Below are positions 59,404 through 64,000 of a DNA stretch of 64,000 nucleotides, one piece after another (position 1 is the first letter of the stretch; every line of letters begins with the position of its first letter). The translations under genes were made by a program, and so were the position numbers. Origin of the DNA: Xylanibacter ruminicola. Lineage in GTDB: Bacteria > Bacteroidota > Bacteroidia > Bacteroidales > Bacteroidaceae. The DNA is taken from NCBI RefSeq assembly GCF_900107775.1, contig NZ_FNRF01000007.1, positions 62,001 through 126,000 of the forward strand, written 5' to 3'. The notes under the pieces were generated by a model. It made no database searches. It saw only the letters and a program-made list of their open reading frames with translations, and had not been told where the DNA came from.

Positions 59404-60390
59404 ATGAAGAAATCAATTTTTACTTTGATGCTTATGGGAAATCTGATGATGGCTTTTGGCCAGCAGAACATGACGTTCCAGACGGCTTGTCACCCTGCCG
59501 ACGTGAAACATTACGACACGCAGACCCTGCGCGACCGTTTTGTGATGGAGAAGGTGATGGCGCCCAATGAGATTAACCTCACTTATTCGTACTACGATCG
59601 TTTTATCTACGGAGGCGCTATGCCTGTTAACAAGGATCTGAAGCTGGAGACTCATCCCCAGCTGCGTGCCGATTATTTTATGCGCAACCGCGAGCTGGGT
59701 ATCATCAATACTGGTGGTCCTGGCGTGGTTATCGTCGATGGTCAGGAGTATCCACTTGGCTATAGCGAGGCCCTTTACGTAGGTCGCGGCTGGCTGGGTA
59801 AGGATAAGAAGGGTAACGATATCGACTGCAACAAGGAGGTTATCTTCCGCTCGAAGGATGCCAAGAACCCAGCTAAGTTCTATCTTAACTCGGCTACAGC
59901 CCACAAGCACTATAAAACACAGTGGGTTACACTCGATGGTCGTAAGAACGGTAAGGTACAGAGCCTGAAGGCTGTGATTGTTGGTACCAAGGAGAAGCCT
60001 CTGGGTAGCAAGGCCGAGAGTAATCTGCGCACCATCAACCAGCTGATTGTAAATACCGCCCTTGAGGAAGGTCCCTGCCAGTTGCAGATGGGTTTGACCC
60101 AGTTGCAGGAGGGTAGCGTATGGAACACCATGCCACCTCACACCCATGGTCGCCGTATCGAGGCTTATTACTATTTCAATCTGCCCGAGGGTCATCAGAT
60201 CAGTCATGTGATGGGCGAGCCCCAGGAGACCCGTGTGGTATGGCTCAAGAACGAGCAGGCCATCATGAGTCCTGAGTGGAGCATTCATTGCGCTTCGGCC
60301 ACCTATTACTATACCTTTATCTGGGGTATGGCTGGCGAGAACCTGAACTATAACGATAAAGATAATATCGACGTTAAAGACCTGAGATAA
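59404..60390 (+). CDS. kduI: 5-dehydro-4-deoxy-D-glucuronate isomerase with signal peptide
   Basis: 328 residues. Isomerises 5-keto-4-deoxyuronate, from unsaturated uronates of pectin or glycosaminoglycans, to the 3-deoxy-hexulosonate. Family signs are HPxDVKHYDTQTLRDRFVMEKV, FYGGAMPV, TGGPGVVIVDG, metal-site His in PPHTHGRRIEAYYYF, and SPEWSIHCASATYYYTFIWGMAGENL. Canonical KduI is about 280 residues and cytoplasmic; this one begins with a cleavable signal (MKKSIFTLMLMGNLMMAFGQ), so it is probably periplasmic. Confidence 0.92.
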   Translation: MKKSIFTLMLMGNLMMAFGQQNMTFQTACHPADVKHYDTQTLRDRFVMEKVMAPNEINLTYSYYDRFIYGGAMPVNKDLKLETHPQLRADYFMRNRELGIINTGGPGVVIVDGQEYPLGYSEALYVGRGWLGKDKKGNDIDCNKEVIFRSKDAKNPAKFYLNSATAHKHYKTQWVTLDGRKNGKVQSLKAVIVGTKEKPLGSKAESNLRTINQLIVNTALEEGPCQLQMGLTQLQEGSVWNTMPPHTHGRRIEAYYYFNLPEGHQISHVMGEPQETRVVWLKNEQAIMSPEWSIHCASATYYYTFIWGMAGENLNYNDKDNIDVKDLR

Positions 60391-60391
60391 T

Positions 60392-61846
60392 ATGACACCA
60401 GTACAGACTACAAAAATGTCCAACTTCCGTTGGGTTATCTGTGCGCTGCTGTTCCTGGCAACCACAGTAAACTATATGGACCGTCAGGTTCTCTCTTTAA
60501 CTTGGAAGGATTTTATTGCCGTTGATTTCCATTGGACCGATGCCGACTATGGTAAGATTACGGGTTTGTTCTCGTTGTTCTATGCCATTGCCAACCTGTT
60601 CTCAGGTAAGTTCATCGATTGGATGGGCACCAAGAAGGGTTATCTCATCGCCATCTTTGTATGGAGTACAGGTGCTGTGATGCACGCTGGTTGCGGATGG
60701 GTAGCCATGAATATCGAGGGCTACGACAGTATCGAGGCACTGCGTGCTGTTCAGGCTGGTAGCGATGCCGCTGTGGCCATTGCCACCATCTCAGTATGGT
60801 TGTTCCTCTCATGCCGTATGATTCTGGCTGTGGGCGAGGCTGGTAACTTCCCCGCTGCCATCAAGGCCACTGCCGAGTACTTCCCCAAGAAGGACCGTGC
60901 TTTCTCAACCTCTATCTTTAATAGTGGTGCATCGGTAGGTGCGCTGGCTGCGCCTGCCACTATCCCCCTGTTGGCTCGTGCCTGGGGATGGGAGATGGCC
61001 TTTATCATCATTGGTGTGCTGGGTTATGTTTGGATGGGCTTGTGGATGTGGTTGTACGAGAAGCCACGTAGCAACAAGTTCGTGAATCAGGCCGAGCTGA
61101 ACTACATTGAGCAGGACAACGACCTTGAAGAGGTGAAGGATCGCGGCGAGGTGAAGGAGGAGAAGGCTATCCCATTCCTCAAGTGCTTTACCTATCGTCA
61201 GACTTGGGCTTTCCTCGTAGGTAAGCTCATGACCGATGGTGTGTGGTGGTTCTTCCTGTTCTGGGCGCCTGCTTACTTCAGCGACCAGTACGGCTATACC
61301 TCCGATTCGGCTATGGGTATTGCGCTCATCTTTACGCTCTACCTTATTGTAACCGTTCTCAGTATCGGTGGTGGTTATCTGCCTACCTATTTTGTTGATA
61401 AGAAGGGCATGAACCCCTATCTGGGTCGTATGCGTGCCATGCTGATATTTGCATGTTTCCCAGTATTAGGCCTGCTGGCTCAGCCTCTTGGTGCTTATAG
61501 CGCTTGGTGGCCAGCCATCCTGATTGGCTTGCTGGGTGCAGGTCATCAGGCATGGAGTGCCAACCTGTTCTCAACCATTGGCGACATGTTCCCCAAGAGC
61601 ACCATCGGCACCATCGTTGGTCTGGGTACTATGACGGGTGGTTTCGGCTCGATGGCCATCAACATGGGTTCGGGTGAGTTCTTTACCTGGGCAGCCAATC
61701 AGGGTGCCGCCTTCCAGTTCTTCGGCTTCGAAGGCAAGCCTGCTGCCTACATGGTAGTGTTCTGTATCTGTGCAGTGGCCTACCTGATAGGTTGGTGCAT
61801 CATGAAGGCACTCGTACCAAAGTACAAACCTATCACACTCGAGTAG
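60392..61846 (+). CDS. MFS transporter, hexuronate (ACS) type
   Basis: 484 residues, 12 predicted helices, with NYMDRQVLSLTWKDF at helix 1 and GEAGNFPAAIKATAEYFPKKDRAFSTSIFNSG, which are signatures of the anion:cation symporter subfamily (ExuT, hexuronates). Starts 2 bp after kduI, so it is part of the operon. Proton-coupled uptake of hexuronate or the KduI product is likely. The terminator at 61873-61923 follows. Confidence 0.9.
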   Translation: MTPVQTTKMSNFRWVICALLFLATTVNYMDRQVLSLTWKDFIAVDFHWTDADYGKITGLFSLFYAIANLFSGKFIDWMGTKKGYLIAIFVWSTGAVMHAGCGWVAMNIEGYDSIEALRAVQAGSDAAVAIATISVWLFLSCRMILAVGEAGNFPAAIKATAEYFPKKDRAFSTSIFNSGASVGALAAPATIPLLARAWGWEMAFIIIGVLGYVWMGLWMWLYEKPRSNKFVNQAELNYIEQDNDLEEVKDRGEVKEEKAIPFLKCFTYRQTWAFLVGKLMTDGVWWFFLFWAPAYFSDQYGYTSDSAMGIALIFTLYLIVTVLSIGGGYLPTYFVDKKGMNPYLGRMRAMLIFACFPVLGLLAQPLGAYSAWWPAILIGLLGAGHQAWSANLFSTIGDMFPKSTIGTIVGLGTMTGGFGSMAINMGSGEFFTWAANQGAAFQFFGFEGKPAAYMVVFCICAVAYLIGWCIMKALVPKYKPITLE

Positions 61847-61872
61847 TTTTTTAGGCACGGATTACGCGGATT

Positions 61873-61923
61873 ACACGGATTAAGTCCTCGCGCTATATAT
61901 TTAGGCACGGACTTAATCCGTGT
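61873..61923. terminator. long hairpin between convergent genes
   Basis: ACACGGATTAAGTCC (61873-61887) pairs perfectly with GGACTTAATCCGTGT (61909-61923) over 15 bp around a 21-nt loop. TTTAGGCACGG also occurs twice (61850-61860 and 61900-61910), and GGATTA occurs in short repeats. The right arm ends next to the nitroreductase stop at 61924. Probably transcription is stopped in both directions. Confidence 0.65.
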
Positions 61924-62688
61924 CTAAATTTTCTGCAGCAGGATGTTGTGGGGGAGGAAACCTTGGCGTACTAAGGTTTGGAGGAGTGTGGTCGACATCG
62001 CTTCGTTGTCCTTGCGCGTGTAGCGGATATCCGTAAATATCTGGGCCAGGGTTTCTTTGTTGTTGATCTTCACAAAGTTCTTATTCTCCTCCAGGTTCTC
62101 CTTATAATTATAATAGGTATCGATATCAGCACCCAGATAGTCCTGATAGGTCTCCTGATGTACAAAGCTCTCCAGCGGCAGACGATCGCTCAGGGCGGGC
62201 TCCTCGTCGGGCCAACCCACAGTAAGCGTGGCCACAGGCATCACCAGCTTTGGCAACTGCAGCACGTCGATAATCTGCTGGGGCTGATACACGGTGGTAC
62301 CCAGGTAGCAGTAGCCCAAGCCTTCCTCGTCCATCAGGTTGCACAGCGTCTGGGTGTAGAGTAGGGCATCGGTAGCCGCGTTGATAAACGACAGGAAGTT
62401 GTCGTAACCCGGCTCGGCCTTGCGGCACTTGGCCCATGTGCTGGTGCGGTTAAAATCGGCACAGATGGTAAGCACCACAGGCGCCTGTTTCACCATGGGC
62501 TGGTTGAAATGGGCTGGTGCCAGCTTGGCTTTCATCTCGTCGCTTCGGGTCACCACCACGCTGTAAAGCTGCAGGTTTCCCATGGTCTGGGTTCGTGCGG
62601 CCTCGTTCATCAGGCGGTTCAGCAACTCGTCGCTCACTGGCTCCTGGGTGTATTTTCTGATGGTTCGTCGTGTCAATAAATGTTTCAT
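61924..62688 (-). CDS. nitroreductase family flavoprotein
   Basis: 254 residues. FMN-dependent oxidoreductase of the NfsA/FRP-like group: RRTIRKYTQEPVSDELLNRLMNEAARTQTMGNLQ near the start, then QAPVVLTICADFNR, and GYCYLGTTVYQPQQIIDVLQLP with the conserved Gly-Trp-Pro GWPDEEP. It would reduce flavins, quinones or nitro compounds with NAD(P)H. A minus-strand -7 box TATTTTTG is at 62738-62745. Confidence 0.9.
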   Translation of the reverse strand: MKHLLTRRTIRKYTQEPVSDELLNRLMNEAARTQTMGNLQLYSVVVTRSDEMKAKLAPAHFNQPMVKQAPVVLTICADFNRTSTWAKCRKAEPGYDNFLSFINAATDALLYTQTLCNLMDEEGLGYCYLGTTVYQPQQIIDVLQLPKLVMPVATLTVGWPDEEPALSDRLPLESFVHQETYQDYLGADIDTYYNYKENLEENKNFVKINNKETLAQIFTDIRYTRKDNEAMSTTLLQTLVRQGFLPHNILLQKI

Positions 62689-62737
62689 ATCTCTTAATTT
62701 TGCTTATAAAAATCTGCTTTTTTGTATTATTTGGTTG

Positions 62738-62775
62738 CAAAAATACAAATAATTCGGCAAATTTATCTAACTTTG
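62738..62775. promoter_or_regulatory. divergent -7 boxes of the nitroreductase and RNR-tail genes
   Basis: TATTTTTG on the minus strand at 62738-62745 for the nitroreductase and TAACTTTG on the plus strand at 62768-62775 for the downstream gene (20 bp before ATG 62795). Neither has a clear -33 box at the usual distance. Confidence 0.5.
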
Positions 62776-62794
62776 CACGCAAAAATAGTTTGAT

Positions 62795-63481
62795 ATGGAA
62801 GAAAACTTGCGTAGTGAACTCGTTGAGCGTATTGCTCACGAACTCACAGCCATAGGTCAGCACAGCGATGCTACTCTGTCCGAGGAGCGTGTGGCCAGCA
62901 TCCTTAACCAGTGCCTCAAATCGGTTAAGGCCGATGATGCCGAATTGCTGCTCACGTTGGCCAATCAGGCATTCGATATCTTCTTGTTGGGCACCCGCCC
63001 CGAGGTAACCGAGGTGCGCCCCGAGGTGTTGGAGTGCGACGTAGTACGTTTCCAGAACAACCGCGAGAAATGGGTGGCATTGGTAGGCTTGCTGAATGGC
63101 TACCCTTACGAGATATTTACTGGCTTGGCCGACGACGAGGATGGCATTGTGCTGCCCAAGACCGTTACCACGGGTAAGATTATTAAGCAGGTTAACCCCG
63201 ATGGCACCAAGCGTTACGATTTCCAGTTCGAGAACCGTCGTGGCTACAAGACCACTGTCGAGGGCCTCTCGGAGAAGTTCAACCCCGAGTACTGGAACTA
63301 TGCCAAACTGATATCGGGTGTGCTGCGCTATCGCATGCCTATCGAGCATGTTATCAAGCTGGTAGCTTCGCTCTCGCTCAAGGATGAGAGCATCAACACT
63401 TGGAAGACAGGTGTTGAGCGCGCGCTGAAGAAGTACGCTCCTGGCTGCCACGATGAGGAGGAACTCCAGATGGAGGATTAA
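62795..63481 (+). CDS. free-standing homologue of the class II ribonucleotide reductase C-terminal region
   Basis: 228 residues. From about residue 68 (VRPEVLECDVVRFQNNREKWVAL, GRPYEIF-type FTGLADDEDGIVLPKTV, RRGYKTTVEGLSEKFN, RYRMPIEHVIKLVASL) it resembles the C-terminal part of adenosylcobalamin-dependent reductases, the region after the barrel, as in the split NrdJb subunit. The catalytic barrel is missing, and the usual C-terminal zinc/CxxC part is gone (ends EELQMED). The N-terminal 65 residues are unfamiliar. Probably a NrdJb-like accessory; its partner lies elsewhere. Confidence 0.65.
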   Translation: MEENLRSELVERIAHELTAIGQHSDATLSEERVASILNQCLKSVKADDAELLLTLANQAFDIFLLGTRPEVTEVRPEVLECDVVRFQNNREKWVALVGLLNGYPYEIFTGLADDEDGIVLPKTVTTGKIIKQVNPDGTKRYDFQFENRRGYKTTVEGLSEKFNPEYWNYAKLISGVLRYRMPIEHVIKLVASLSLKDESINTWKTGVERALKKYAPGCHDEEELQMED

Positions 63482-63486
63482 ACATT

Positions 63487-63549
63487 CTTGGCGGAGCCAA
63501 GCGGCAAAGCCGAGCGAAAGATTAAACATTAAAGATTAAACATTAAAGA
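63487..63549. repeat. hairpins and AAAGATTAAACATT repeats before folB
   Basis: CTTGGC-GGA-GCCAAG (63487-63501) and CGGC-AAA-GCCG (63502-63512) are small palindromes; then AAAGATTAAACATT occurs in near-perfect direct repeats up to the folB start. It is probably intergenic repeat DNA. Confidence 0.6.
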
Positions 63550-63915
63550 TTGGAGATTGAGAGTTACATATATCTGGACGAGGTTAGGTTTTATGCCTTT
63601 CATGGGGTGATGCCCCAGGAGACTCAGGTGGGCGGCGAGTTTTTGGTTAGCTTGCGTGTGGGTTATCCCATCCAGGCGGCTATGGAGACTGATGATGTGG
63701 CCGACACGCTGAACTATGCCGAGCTGTTCCAGTTGGTAAAACAGCAGATGGACATCCCCTCAAAGCTGCTCGAACATGTGGCAGGTCGCATTGTAAAGGC
63801 CATCCACGAGCAGTTCCCGCAGGTGTCGAGCGTCCATCTACGTATCACCAAAAAGAATCCGCCGATGGGGGCTGATGCCGCTGGCGCGGGGGTCGAGGTA
63901 AATGTAAAAATGTAA
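63550..63915 (+). CDS. folB: dihydroneopterin aldolase
   Basis: 121 residues. Converts dihydroneopterin to hydroxymethyl-dihydropterin in folate synthesis. FYAFHGVMPQETQVGGEF (active-site region), TLNYAELFQLVKQQM, SKLLEHVAGRIVKAIHEQFP and RITKKNPPMG are family motifs. Starts with TTG at 63550; no ATG occurs before MPQE at residue 21, which would remove the active-site start. No other folate gene is visible. Confidence 0.92.
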   Translation: MEIESYIYLDEVRFYAFHGVMPQETQVGGEFLVSLRVGYPIQAAMETDDVADTLNYAELFQLVKQQMDIPSKLLEHVAGRIVKAIHEQFPQVSSVHLRITKKNPPMGADAAGAGVEVNVKM

Positions 63916-63945
63916 AAATTAAAAAATTGAAGATTGGTTAGGAAA

Positions 63946-64000
63946 GTGATTAGGTTAAGATATATATTATGTGCGTTACTGCTGGGTGGGGCTATGATAG
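63946..64000 (+). CDS. start of an exported protein, truncated by the window
   Basis: GTG at 63946 preceded by AGGAAA begins a frame reading VIRLRYILCALLLGGAMI, a basic-then-hydrophobic N-terminus like a signal peptide, and open at the window end. Only 18 codons are seen, so the call is tentative. Confidence 0.4.
   Translation, partial: MIRLRYILCALLLGGAMI

Noticed and set aside
59413..60465. 350-codon ORF antisense to kduI
   Set aside because: Mirrors the kduI codon pattern, with no recognisable domain; kduI has family motifs throughout.
62450..63529. 359-codon ORF antisense across the RNR-tail and nitroreductase genes
   Set aside because: It spans two divergent genes and their promoters and shows no domain; a chance open frame.

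Overview
The window looks like chromosome from a Bacteroidales bacterium, most likely Prevotella or a close relative. Evidence: many promoters fit the Bacteroidota pattern (TTTG, about 20 bp, TAnnTTTG); the families are typical of the order (B-type L31, HU-CCDC81/SPOR protein, VirE/DUF3874 ATPase, HU-HIG protein, DUF4494, DUF4840, Wzi); and a tmRNA gene encodes the tag GNNEYALAA. Most of it is ordinary housekeeping chromosome, with one clear accessory patch at about 19.3-27.7 kb.

Layout. 1-7.4 kb: end of a sensor kinase, trxB, glutathione peroxidase and L31, then an operon of endonuclease-like lipoprotein, uracil-DNA glycosylase-like protein and uridine kinase, then small genes. 7.5-18.7 kb: a Wzx/Wzy-type exopolysaccharide or capsule locus. 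It has Wzi on the plus strand and, on the minus strand, Wza-like exporter, glycosyltransferase, Wzz, Wzy, Wzx, GT2, sugar aminotransferase and two tandem initiating phosphoglycosyltransferases. 18.9-19.3 kb: ssrA (tmRNA), whose 3' end is partly duplicated just downstream, as at an integration site. 19.5-23.2 kb: a redox operon (Cys-rich FNR/PyrK-like protein split by an apparent 1-base frameshift, a FAD oxidoreductase, a MATE exporter). 23.2-27.7 kb: mobile-element-like genes. These are a VirE-type ATPase that seems to have lost its primase core, a roughly 500-bp mirrored array of GCCTACAT boxes, an HU-like gene with a palindrome in its promoter, a kinase-like gene flanked by a duplicated HU 3' end, and two MNT nucleotidyltransferases.

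27.7-52 kb: housekeeping genes. They include a SPOR/HU-CCDC81 - FHA - peptidase operon, ugd, nudC, a 5'-nucleotidase-like protein, a DnaJ-like protein, kdsB, a MORN-repeat protein, glgB, two paralogous acyl-CoA synthetases, a LolC/E-like permease, an aminotransferase, and a membrane pseudokinase followed by DUF4494 and YggS. 52.3-57.9 kb: a signalling block of a TPR/SpoIIE phosphatase, a sensor protein with a degenerate kinase core, and an intact sensor kinase. 58-61.8 kb: an orphan PTS-IIC-like permease, KduI with a signal peptide, and an MFS hexuronate-type transporter, suggesting uronate use. 61.9-64 kb: nitroreductase, a free-standing homologue of the C-terminal part of class II ribonucleotide reductase, folB, and the start of an exported protein.

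The best candidate for something undescribed is the mirrored iteron-like array at 24853-25357 between the VirE-type ATPase and the HU-like gene, together with the palindrome family that extends into the HU promoter and the cassette-like insertion at the HU 3' end. Family names come from remembered sequence patterns; no database search was run.
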